A stretch of DNA of 27,198 nucleotides from Bilabrum cf. latius. Its lineage: Eukaryota; Bigyra: Bicosoecida; Bigyra; Bicosoecida. The notes under the pieces were generated by a model, which was given only the letters and a program-made list of their open reading frames with translations, was not told the DNA's origin and searched no databases. Shown in pieces: positions 15,699-23,406 of this stretch. The number at the start of each line of letters is the position of its first letter. Position 1 is the first letter of the stretch. A program made the position numbers and the translations under genes. The stretch is from contig CBCXTV010000027.1 of assembly GCA_965178125.1 (NCBI GenBank), forward strand, positions 1 through 27,198, in the 5' to 3' direction.

Positions 15699-17984
15699 AT
15701 GTCGGCTCCGTTCAAGGGCGAAACGATGAGTTTGTCTGTTGCCGAGTCGCTGAAGTCCCGAGTCGCATCCTGCTCCTGGGATCCCGCGTGGGTTTCCGCG
15801 AGCTGCGTGCCGTGCGATGGCCTCCCCACAAGCCAGGAGTCAGAAGCGTCCACGACGGCGACCTCTGCTTTGTTAGGGGTGTCCGAGGCGTCCCCAACGT
15901 GCTCGTGTGGCCTCGGTGTCTCCAATTCGGTGGCTGCAGCGCGCGCGGCCGCTGTCCCGAGTTTTGGCTTTGACGATGCGGAGAACGACTTCGACGCCAG
16001 TCTCGACATGATTGAGGCCTCATGCGAGGTCGCATGCGAGGCAGAATGCGAGGGCGATCCGGGAGCCTGCTTGTTGTCCCACGGCAAGTCGAGCGGTCAG
16101 TGGCAGATCGGCGTAGTGGGTGAACGAGTCCTTTATGAGGGCCTCAGCGTTGAGGGCGACATTCCTGGCCGCGTTGCTGCCTCCGAAGCGCTCGCCGCGG
16201 GTGTCATCAATTTGGAACCCCCGTCAGAGGAAGTACTTTTGCCGGTGCAGCTTCTGCGGAGTAGTCAAGGTTACCGTGGGGTTCTGCCCATCGAGGATTC
16301 TGCGCCCGATGCGAGGGGGCGACCGCAGATGCTCATGCTCCCCGATTTCGTGCCCCGCGTGAAGAGGCGGCGTCTTCGGCAGAAGTGCGACCCTGCTGAG
16401 GGCGATGCAGCACCGAGTCTTGCGGCTCATCTCGGACCTCCGCCCGCGGCTCGTGCCGCGGCCGGAGCGTCTGGGCCGCAGCGCTCGACTGGAAGGCCTT
16501 CGACTCGTCCTATTGATAGTGTCATCTATCGTCTCCTGCGGGTTTTCCCTGACGATTTCAAGTTGGCGTTTCCGGCGTCGGTGTCACACCAGCGGAAGCG
16601 GTGCCTCATCAGGGAGGCGCTTCGCAATGTACCCGGTGACCGCATGTGCATCTTGAAAGACTGGGCTGCGGGGGCGGAGGACACTCCTTGCCAGCTTCGT
16701 TTCGAGGAGCTCTTCCCGGAGCTTGCGCGGCAGCGGGACGAAGTTGTGAGGAATCCGGGATCGCACTCAGTGCCCGTGGGCGAGATTGTGCCTGCGTCCG
16801 ACAAGAACACGAGGCGGGGAAGGGCCGTGATGCTTACCTTTCACGGTCGCTGGGGTGTCGAAAAGGAGCCTGTGCGCGACATCATGTCGGCATCCGTGGC
16901 AAGGGGCGTCCTGAGGCGATTGGTTCTCGCGTCTCCGTTCTATGTGGAGCTTTGGGCCACCTTCAAGGCATGGGCGCAGGACATCGCGCGGCGGATGATG
17001 TGGCCTCAGCTGTCCATGAAAATGGAGCTCTCCCTGCACCGCAAGCACGCCGCAAACTTGGTGCACTTCCACGTATGCATGACGGATTCCGAGAAGTCGC
17101 ATCGTTGTCGCGTGGCGGAGGATTTCATGTGGGCCGGCAGCAGGCCGAATGTCGTCTACGGCTCCGGGCGGTCAGCGAAGGCGCAGGAACGTGGCGCGTC
17201 GGAGTTACACTATTATTGTCAAGCTCCCAAAGTCGGTGCGCTGCTTTGCGCCACGAACTACCGAGCCGGACGCGATTTCGTCGTCAATGGTAAGTTCGTG
17301 CACGCGTTGTTCGCACGCTTCAAAATGGATCCGGACGTCGCGAGAAGGGAACTCGTGGCGTATCGGTGTCGGGACGCCGAGAACTTAGTGCGCGCCATCG
17401 ACTTCCACATACAGAATACCGCGGAGAGGAGAGAGGTGTGCGCGCAGGCCGCGGTGCACGTAGTGACGAAGCTCCGCCCCTTTAAGGTGGTGCCCGAAGT
17501 CGAGAAGTGGCGCGAGAGCTATCGTCAGGAGTGGTTCGCGCACATGCGCTTCAAGTTCCTTGTCTTGGTGGGGGACTCCCGGTTCGGGAAGACAGTGTAC
17601 GCGCGGAATCTCTTCGGGAGCGAAAGGACTCTTGTTGTGAACTGTCAGGGCAGTGTGGAACCTCCGCTCCGTGGCTTCGATCGAAGTCGGCATGTGGCCA
17701 TTGTGTTCGACGAGGCAAATGCCCTGTGGGTCGTCAACAACAAACAGGTCTTTCAGGCTGGCCTTGACCCCTCCCTGCTCGGCCAGAGCAAGACGAACAG
17801 CCTCGCATACTCTGTGTGGCTCCACGGTATCGCCCTGATCATCTGCACGAATTCGTGGGGCTCTGACGTGACGGAGTCGGCGGACCGCGATTGGCTTGAC
17901 AACAACTGCACGAAAGTGGAGGTGAAAGATCGGCTCTACTTCGACGAGGACTTGTTGTCTCTCACGGATGTGCAGAAGAGCTGA
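15699..17984 (+). CDS. Rep-like rolling-circle initiator: HUH endonuclease plus superfamily 3 helicase
   Basis: 761 aa from ATG 15699 (ATG 15726 is possible). Residues 1-350 are a Ser/Ala/Glu-rich extension with basic RVKRRRLRQK at about 220-229, a possible nuclear signal. The endonuclease region follows: VMLTFHG (377-383) as motif I, HFHV (456-459) as the two-His metal site, and HYYCQAPK (504-511) with a candidate nicking tyrosine, though the Tyr-to-Lys spacing is unusual. The helicase shows Walker A GDSRFGKT (625-632), Walker B VAIVFDE (666-672) and motif C IICTNSW (714-720) with the sensor Asn. This order is that of Reps of circular single-stranded DNA viruses and related plasmids, which nick an origin and unwind DNA. 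Typical Reps have 280-400 aa, so the N-terminal extension is extra. All key residues are present, so it may be active. Fragments lie at 745, 2391, 2890, 5664 and 6701. Confidence 0.9.
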   Translation: MSAPFKGETMSLSVAESLKSRVASCSWDPAWVSASCVPCDGLPTSQESEASTTATSALLGVSEASPTCSCGLGVSNSVAAARAAAVPSFGFDDAENDFDASLDMIEASCEVACEAECEGDPGACLLSHGKSSGQWQIGVVGERVLYEGLSVEGDIPGRVAASEALAAGVINLEPPSEEVLLPVQLLRSSQGYRGVLPIEDSAPDARGRPQMLMLPDFVPRVKRRRLRQKCDPAEGDAAPSLAAHLGPPPAARAAAGASGPQRSTGRPSTRPIDSVIYRLLRVFPDDFKLAFPASVSHQRKRCLIREALRNVPGDRMCILKDWAAGAEDTPCQLRFEELFPELARQRDEVVRNPGSHSVPVGEIVPASDKNTRRGRAVMLTFHGRWGVEKEPVRDIMSASVARGVLRRLVLASPFYVELWATFKAWAQDIARRMMWPQLSMKMELSLHRKHAANLVHFHVCMTDSEKSHRCRVAEDFMWAGSRPNVVYGSGRSAKAQERGASELHYYCQAPKVGALLCATNYRAGRDFVVNGKFVHALFARFKMDPDVARRELVAYRCRDAENLVRAIDFHIQNTAERREVCAQAAVHVVTKLRPFKVVPEVEKWRESYRQEWFAHMRFKFLVLVGDSRFGKTVYARNLFGSERTLVVNCQGSVEPPLRGFDRSRHVAIVFDEANALWVVNNKQVFQAGLDPSLLGQSKTNSLAYSVWLHGIALIICTNSWGSDVTESADRDWLDNNCTKVEVKDRLYFDEDLLSLTDVQKS

Positions 17985-18388
17985 CGCCGGCCGCTGAGGT
18001 TTTCAGTCCGGTTCACACGAGCGCCGGAGCCGCAGCGGCAGCCGCTTCGGTGCTCCTGAAGGTCTAATGTCCTCAATGCGTTTCGTGTGCAAAAAGGATG
18101 TGGTTTCTACATGGGGGCATTCCGCAAGTTTCATGTGGTCCGTCGCGTTCGTCCGGGGGAGTGCTTGCCTAGTATTGGGAGCTTGCCTGACACACACACA
18201 CGTGGCACCCAGCCTGATGGGTTGCAAGTGTGTGTGTGTCTCCGCAGTGCCGCGGTTGGGACCCGGCGGGTCGTTTGCTTTTACGTCGCCGCGTCGCGCG
18301 CCGACGAGACATTTCTTGGTCTCAGAAGCCTCTGCTTCCGGTAGGCGCGCCGTGTACACTCGCGGGCCGAAGGTGGGTGCGTTGCTTG
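17985..18388. other. Intergenic region with CA/TG microsatellites
   Basis: A (CA)n tract at about 18189-18201 and a (TG)n tract at about 18227-18239 could pair as an inverted repeat. The frame of the next gene is open from 18230, but the first ATG is at 18389. Confidence 0.45.
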
Positions 18389-19081
18389 ATGGCCTACGTC
18401 GGTATCGCCGATGCACCGTATGTGCCCGTGGTTGCCGCGTCGACCTCCGAGCACGCCCCGGAGGGCGAGGTGGAGATGATGCTTGCGCCTCTTGCCGGAG
18501 ATGTCGGTTTCAAGCGGCCTCGCGTGTTTCCTCCCGGTTCGCGACTTCTTCCTAAGTCGCCGGCCCATCCGGCGGTGCTCATAACAGCGCTCGGCAGTGA
18601 GGCACCCCAGGACACACAGTGCGTCGTTTGGTCGGACTCTAAGGCTTTCGACCTCGCGGAGTTTGTATGCTCTTCCTGCGGCTGCAATCGTGTCATGGCG
18701 GACCTGAATCATCGTATGCGTGATCGTCTCGTACGTCGCGTGCAGCGCACGCTTTATGCCGATGATTCTCCGTGCGGCAGGGGTGCGATTTCGTGTCGTG
18801 CTTGTCGCGAGAAGGCGCGCGACGCGGCGCCGAAGACGTCGATTATGAACGCGGCGAACAAGAAGAAGATCTCGGGAACTCTTCGCATGCAGTTGGATCT
18901 CATTGTAGAGACCGGGGAGCGGAAGGGTCAGCGTTGTACTGCGGAGAAAATTCTGACATTGGGAACGATGAAGCAGCACAGGGTTTTCGAGAGGGACCTT
19001 TACGATGAGGCATGGCGCGGGCTTGTTCGTCTGTCTGGACGCGAGGCTTGGAGCGATGACGACTCGTGGTCTCCGCGTTGA
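18389..19081 (+). CDS. Cys-rich protein with C-x2-C ... C-x2-C zinc ribbon (paralogue A)
   Basis: 230 aa from ATG 18389. Residues 1-90 are variable and proline-rich. FVCSSCGCNR gives Cys94 and Cys97, and ISCRACREK gives Cys136 and Cys139, separated by a basic helix (RMRDRLVRRVQRTL). After the ribbon comes a Lys-rich segment, then a helical region ending in an acidic, Ser-rich tail. The layout resembles the proteins at 20201 and 24963 and, by cysteine spacing only, Stc1-type zinc-binding domains, which act in heterochromatin assembly in fission yeast. Function is unknown; nucleic-acid or protein binding is an inference. It lies 404 bp after Rep on the same strand. No fragment of it occurs in the mosaic, unlike the other two. 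Confidence 0.68.
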   Translation: MAYVGIADAPYVPVVAASTSEHAPEGEVEMMLAPLAGDVGFKRPRVFPPGSRLLPKSPAHPAVLITALGSEAPQDTQCVVWSDSKAFDLAEFVCSSCGCNRVMADLNHRMRDRLVRRVQRTLYADDSPCGRGAISCRACREKARDAAPKTSIMNAANKKKISGTLRMQLDLIVETGERKGQRCTAEKILTLGTMKQHRVFERDLYDEAWRGLVRLSGREAWSDDDSWSPR

Positions 19082-19706
19082 GCTTGCGTGACGGTTTTCC
19101 CTCTTAACCTGGCCTCTTGCGTGGCGCTGCTTCCGCGTGTGGCCTGAGCGTGCGACCTGAGCGTTCGGCCTGCTGTCGCGTGTGACCTGAGCGAACGGGC
19201 GCTCGACAGTATCCCGCGTTTGTTGCTTCTGGGGTTCAAGAAACTTGTACTTTTTGGGCTGTACGGTGGTCAGTGGTGCACGGTTCGTTCGCAGCCTCCG
19301 CGTTGTTGGAAAGCTATGGTGGAGCATGGTTCTTTTCGCAGCCTCCGCGTTGTGATCAAGCTACGGTGGAGCATGGTTCGTGAGCATGGTTCTTTTCGCA
19401 GCCTCCGCGTTGTTGACACGTGAAAGCTACGCGAACGTGACCACACAATAGGCCATACCCCAGGTGAAATCCGGACTCGGACATCCAGACGAAACGGCAT
19501 CATGCACACTGTTGAACACACAAATGACACTGAGCTCCACCGTAACGTAACTTTCCATCACCACCTGGTTTATTTTCTCCGCGATGGCAGCTTGGCGGTG
19601 ACGCTGTGTCTTCGGGCATGAAGGGGCAAATCTTTGATTTTTTGGGCCCTGTTTCGGTCACCGAAAAGTCGTGTGATTTCTGGCGCGCAGGAGGAGTGAC
19701 GCAAGG
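19082..19706. other. Intergenic region with short repeats and a perfect 7-bp palindrome
   Basis: CCTGAGCG-type blocks recur at 19143-19195. TTTCGGTCACCGAAA (19652-19666) is a palindrome with a 1-nt centre and could be a protein-binding site. TACGGTGGAGC (19362-19372) has its reverse complement at 19534-19544. No gene is supported. Confidence 0.5.
19262..19430. repeat. Three-copy repeat of a TTCGCAGCCTCCGCGTTGT block
   Basis: The block begins at 19288, 19335 and 19395. Copies are preceded by GGTGGAGCATGGTTC-type sequence in whole or part (19319, 19367 and 19383). Spacings are 47 and 60 bp. Its role is unknown. Confidence 0.75.
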
Positions 19707-19967
19707 TATTTCTGAACCGTTTTCCGGACGCTTTCCGGGCCTCCCATGTGACCGCTTTTTGCGTACCGAAACACGTTCCGCGCGTGAGGAGCAGATGCGG
19801 ATCTCCGCGGGGTCCTAGTTGTGTCCTTTTTCGGGGGACGAAATCGGGCGCACTTGTCGTGCCGATTCGTGGTCGTCTCTGAGACCGGCTGCGAGTCGGG
19901 AAAGGTGCCCGGGAGATGCTCGTGTCCTTGGCTTCGTATTTCTCCGCGTATTCTTCAAACGCGGGCG
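19707..19967 (+). repeat. Leader of the 20201 gene (source of the 6144 copy)
   Basis: This matches 6144-6401. The part at 19730-19774 is also present at 1911-1955, so it was copied at least twice. It lies upstream of the gene start and is a candidate promoter/5' UTR segment, but no core promoter motif is visible. Confidence 0.8.
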
Positions 19968-20038
19968 CACGTCTCCTACCGATTCGTGGTCGGTTTCCGA
20001 GGCCGATCGCGAGTCGGGAAATGCGCCCGCGATGCGCT
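19847..20038 (+). repeat. Two-copy imperfect tandem repeat in the leader
   Basis: Units at about 19847-19920 and 19963-20038 share GGGCGCAC, CCGATTCGTGGTCG and GCGAGTCGGGAAA, with period about 116 bp. The second unit is absent from the copy at 6144. The large mosaic copy at 3755 begins immediately after it, so the unit edge coincides with a breakpoint. Confidence 0.65.
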
Positions 20039-20200
20039 CTCGATCTCGGAAAGGGCGGGAGTCCGTTCTTGCATTCGGAATGGGCGGGGAGTTGCTTTTC
20101 CTGGGAGCATGTGCGAGATTCCTTCTCCGCGGGTCCTCTTTCGGCTTCGGCAGTCAGCAGCGCACTCTGCGGGAACGGCATTCTCCGAGTCTCTTTGCCG

Positions 20201-21208
20201 ATGATGTCTGAGGAGAAACCGTCCGAGAGCATTGCTGTTTCCTTGGGAGACGGCCGCAATCTTCGTGGGCGTCGAGGCGCCGGTGATATGGGAAACGAGG
20301 GCGGCATGTTGGCGCGCGAGGTCGACGCGCCGGCGGAGCACGCCGGCGCGGCGGCAAGCGTCGATGATTCGGGCGGCTCCCACATCGAGAGCGGCGGCGC
20401 GGAGGCGGCGTCCACGGGGATGCTCGGAGAGGAGAGCGGCAAGGCAGCGCCGAAGGAGGACGCCGAAGACGACGGCGGCAAGAAGACGGAGGAGGAGGAT
20501 GCTCGCGGCGGTGGACGTGCTGTGGTGCCCGGAGGTAATGACGACGTATGGACCAACGCAGCAGCTTGGAAGGCGGGTGGCGGCGTGGCAGCCGGGGCGG
20601 TCTCTGGCGCTGATAGCTGGGATCTATGGGGGACCCCTGCGAAGTCGTCATGGGGGGAGACGTACGTGCTGCGGCAGGTCGCGTCGGAGCCGGCGGAGGA
20701 GGCGACATGGACTTGCAACGCGTGCCAGTGCTGCAAGCCCCGGTCGGCGTACTTTAAGAAGTGGAAGGACTGGATCCAACCAGTTTGCCGGGTGTGTTGC
20801 GACAAGTTCGACAACGCGACGCCGTGGTGGGTGTGGTGCAAGAGCTGCAAAAACGAGTATCCGGCGTACCGATTTCCCCAGATCCGCCGGAAGAAGGAGA
20901 ACTTGCGCTATTTCTTCCCTGAGGACTGGTGCGCGAAGTGCCTGGTTGCGCGTGGCTGGAGTCTCCATGATGTCCGTTCCTCTGCGGGTGAAGCGAAGCG
21001 TTGGGTGCCAAAAGCTGGCGCGAATACCGGTGACGGCGACAACGACGCTCGTGCTCCCGCACGCGACGAGCTTCCTGCAGGAGGCGCCGCCTCCTGCAGC
21101 AACGCCGTGCGTCAGAGTTCTTCGCGTGACGAGGCCTTGGATGACATCAAGCGGGCCATGGAGCTTCTCCAGAATGCGGAAAGGTTCCTCCTCACGATGC
21201 CAGCGTGA
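20201..21208 (+). CDS. Cys-rich zinc-ribbon protein with acidic N-terminal region (paralogue B)
   Basis: 335 aa from the first of two adjacent ATGs (20201, 20204). This start is supported because the leader-plus-ATG block is conserved in the copies at 3364 and 3917. Residues 1-165 are Gly/Ala/Glu-rich and look disordered, with an acidic run around 88-100. The cysteine region follows: Cys172/175 (with 177/178), Cys196/199/200, Cys213/216 and Cys244/247, enough for two or more zinc sites. The first two groups give the C-x2-C-x3-P-R-x-A-Y-F ... C-x2-C layout also seen at 24963 and 18389. The C-terminus has an amphipathic helix (DEALDDIKRAMELLQNAERF). No enzyme motif is visible. It is the most copied gene of the window, with pieces at 1963, 3341, 3512, 3755 and 5628. 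Confidence 0.78.
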   Translation: MMSEEKPSESIAVSLGDGRNLRGRRGAGDMGNEGGMLAREVDAPAEHAGAAASVDDSGGSHIESGGAEAASTGMLGEESGKAAPKEDAEDDGGKKTEEEDARGGGRAVVPGGNDDVWTNAAAWKAGGGVAAGAVSGADSWDLWGTPAKSSWGETYVLRQVASEPAEEATWTCNACQCCKPRSAYFKKWKDWIQPVCRVCCDKFDNATPWWVWCKSCKNEYPAYRFPQIRRKKENLRYFFPEDWCAKCLVARGWSLHDVRSSAGEAKRWVPKAGANTGDGDNDARAPARDELPAGGAASCSNAVRQSSSRDEALDDIKRAMELLQNAERFLLTMPA

Positions 21209-21410
21209 CGCGGGAGCTTCCCGAATGGGTCCGTCGTACTGTGAGGGCGCTCCGGAAGGAAGAGCGCGAGTGAGTCATCCTTGCGCCGAGGTGAGCGCGA
21301 CGTCGGAGGAGCACGGTCGTTTGATTGGGAACGATATGGTCGGCAGAGTGTGAAAATCCGAGTTTCTCGTGCAGGATTGGGCAGCTCTCTAGATATCTTG
21401 CCTGGGAAGG

Positions 21411-22388
21411 GTGTGATGTGGTGGGAGCGCTTCCGCCTCACGTGGCAGACGTCCACACTTCCTGGTTCCCCGGCAGGCTGTTTGGCGAGACGGAGTGGCA
21501 AAGCATCCGCCTGCTGATTCCTACTTTGTTACCTCGATTGTGAGCTCGGAGCTTGGGGCGGAGGATTCTGCGGGCAGCTCATGTGTGCCTAGAGTGTCAT
21601 CCCGCGACCCTCTGACTTCTGTTCGTGGCTTTACCTCTTCGCGCAGGAAGATTCCTCATGAGGCAAGCCCGGTCCGAACTCGCGTGGGATGCCGTGCGCT
21701 GGTGCGGCTTCCACTCATCCCCGGGGTGGGGAGCGCTGGGTAAAGGATCGTCTGTCCCTGCAAGTTTCGATTCGGCGAGGTGCGGCAGCATGACGCGGAC
21801 CGAGGTGAAGTCCTTTGTCCGCGATAGGTCGCCGCGTCGCGCGGTGGCGACCCCACAGCGCCCAAATCCCATTCCGGAGAGGGAGTGTGATGCAGTGGGA
21901 GCCCTTCCGCCTCACGTGACAGACGTTCACACTTCCTGGTTCCCATAAGGTCTTCAGCACAGCGCATGCGAGGCAGGCTGTTCGGCGAGACGTAGTGGCA
22001 TCGCCCCCGCCTGCTCATTCCTACTTTGTTACCTCGATTGTCAGCTTGGGGCTCGGGGGCGGCGGATTCAGCGGGCAGCTCATGTATGCTGGAGTGTCAT
22101 CCCGCGACCTCTGACTTCTGTCCGTGGCTTTACCTCTTCGCGCAGGAAGATTCCTCATGAGGCAAGCCCGGTGCGAACTCCTGTGGGATGCCGTGCGCTG
22201 GTTCGGATTCCACTCATGCCCGATGTGGGGAGCGCTAGGGTAAAGGATCGTCTGTCCCTGCAAGTTTCGATTCGGCTCGAGTCAATGTGAGGAAGGAGAG
22301 GTGCGGCAGCATGACGCGGAACGAGGTGACGTCCTTTGTCCGCGATAGGTCGCCGCGTCGCGCGGTGGCGACCCCGCAGCGCCCAAAC
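21411..22388 (+). repeat. Tandem duplication of about 0.5 kb in front of the coiled-coil gene
   Basis: Unit 1 (21411-21884) and unit 2 (21885 to about 22388) both contain CTTCCGCCTCACGTG, ACTTTGTTACCTCGATTGT, TTTACCTCTTCGCGCAGGAA, GGATCGTCTGTCCCTGC and the first 25 or so codons of the coiled-coil gene. Identity is about 90%, with some insertions in unit 2. The duplication therefore spans the promoter/leader and the gene start. Neither unit shows other coding potential that I trust. 21209-21410 holds nothing recognisable. Confidence 0.9.
21790..21948 (+). pseudogene. Truncated 5' copy of the coiled-coil gene
   Basis: From ATG 21790 the first 26 or so codons match the gene at 22311 (MTRTEVKSFVRDRSPRRAVA versus MTRNEVTSFVRDRSPRRAVA). 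The frame then enters the start of the second duplication unit and stops at 21946-21948. It could be a remnant left by the tandem duplication, or a short upstream ORF under a duplicated promoter. Confidence 0.75.
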
Positions 22389-22832
22389 CCCGCCCCGCCT
22401 AGTCCTCACTCGACAGCGGTGTCGAACCTGCAGCAGCGCTTCGAGAACATGCAGCAGCGTGCGGAAAGCTTGAGCGCTCAGCTGGAGTACGCCCAAAGTG
22501 TGATCAGGCTGCTCTCAGGCCTGTTGCGCGATGAGGCTCCTCGGTTCCATGCAGACTTTGATCCCGTGATTCGGCGTGCGATGTCTGGCGCAAGCGGCTC
22601 CGTTGCGGGTAGGTCTTTCCGTCTTGTGGACGGAGGCGTCATCCACGGACCTGACACAGCAGTCGCTGCTCCTCCGCGTCGTCTCATCGTTGAGGTGCGT
22701 ACGGACTGGGAGATGACCGAGACTGCCTCAACTGTGCTGGATTCCTCAGGATCAGACGACATGGGTTCCGAGGACTCGCCGCCGCCGACCGTCGTCCTCC
22801 CCAGCGGCGCGGCGGGCGCCGGCGGTGCCTAG
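22311..22832 (+). CDS. Small coiled-coil protein
   Basis: 173 aa. The ATG at 22311 is chosen because an upstream in-frame extension lacks an ATG and the same ATG context (GGTGCGGCAGCATGACGCGG) is conserved in the duplicate at 21790. Residues 1-34 are basic and Pro-rich. Residues 36-75 form a probable coiled coil (NLQQRFENMQQRAESLSAQL and on). The remainder is mixed, with an acidic, Ser/Pro-rich tail. I do not recognise a family. It may act as a partner of Rep or the transposase, but only position suggests this: it sits 575 bp upstream of the transposase gene on the same strand. Confidence 0.6.
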   Translation: MTRNEVTSFVRDRSPRRAVATPQRPNPAPPSPHSTAVSNLQQRFENMQQRAESLSAQLEYAQSVIRLLSGLLRDEAPRFHADFDPVIRRAMSGASGSVAGRSFRLVDGGVIHGPDTAVAAPPRRLIVEVRTDWEMTETASTVLDSSGSDDMGSEDSPPPTVVLPSGAAGAGGA

Positions 22833-23406
22833 TCCTCGGCAGCTCCTGCATCGGAGCCTCCTGTCGAGATTCGATCGCGCAACGTCGTTCCTTACATTGC
22901 TTGCCGTCGCATGTGCCGGGCGGTGGTGGGTGTGCGTGTTCGCCGAAAGTTCCCGGCCTCGTCTTCCTCAGGAGAGCTCCTCGACCCGAAATTGGCAGCT
23001 CAGCGCTGCCGTGGCCGATACAGTACCCGTGCATGGCCAGTTGGCAGCTACGCGCTGCCGTTGCCAATGTCGTCCGCACGAGAGCAGAGTGGCAGCTCAG
23101 CGCAGGCGAGAAACCGCGCTCGCAATGCTGCGAGGTGTATTCAATGCTGTGCACGTGTCTATTCCTCTCCCTGGTTTTGTCTCGCTTGCGCCAGTGTGAC
23201 CGCAGCAGAGCGGGTGCTTCCCGTGCGTCTTCAGCTTTGAGCACTCCTCCAGCGACAGGAAGGCATTCGCTTGCTCTCGCTCCCCGCCTGCGTCCTATCC
23301 CTCCCGGGTATCTTCAGAGGCCACAGGCAGTGCGAAGCTTGGCAGCGGGTCCGTCCGCGTCGTTTCGGCTGTGAGCGATCTTCTGCCCGGTTCCTCACGC
23401 GTCATA
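22833..23406. other. Upstream region of the transposase gene
   Basis: Overlapping frames are open here but lack a recognisable domain. It contains the hairpin-forming repeats at 22992-23107. The transposase frame is open from 23371, with its first ATG at 23407. Confidence 0.45.
22992..23107. repeat. Three regularly spaced hairpin-forming GGCAGC repeats
   Basis: GGCAGCT-CGCG-type sequences begin at 22994, 23043 and 23091, spaced 49 and 48 bp. The first two contain GGCAGC followed by GCTGCC, so each can form a short hairpin, and the second is extended by TTGGCA/TGCCAA. Regular spacing before a transposase gene suggests binding sites, though terminal repeats were not found. Confidence 0.6.

Noticed and set aside
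15236-15973. ATG-initiated frame of 245 codons overlapping the start of Rep
   Set aside because: No recognisable domain, and it overlaps the Rep frame over 270 bp. Probably a chance frame in leader sequence.
22825-23374. Overlapping plus-strand frames between the coiled-coil and transposase genes
   Set aside because: All share the same GC-rich DNA in different frames, have no motif, and contain the hairpin repeats.
23371-23406. Earlier start for the transposase at a GTG, and similarly non-ATG starts at 10446, 13946, 18230 and 22287
   Set aside because: These upstream frame starts are GTG or TTG. In a eukaryotic context the first in-frame ATG was preferred.
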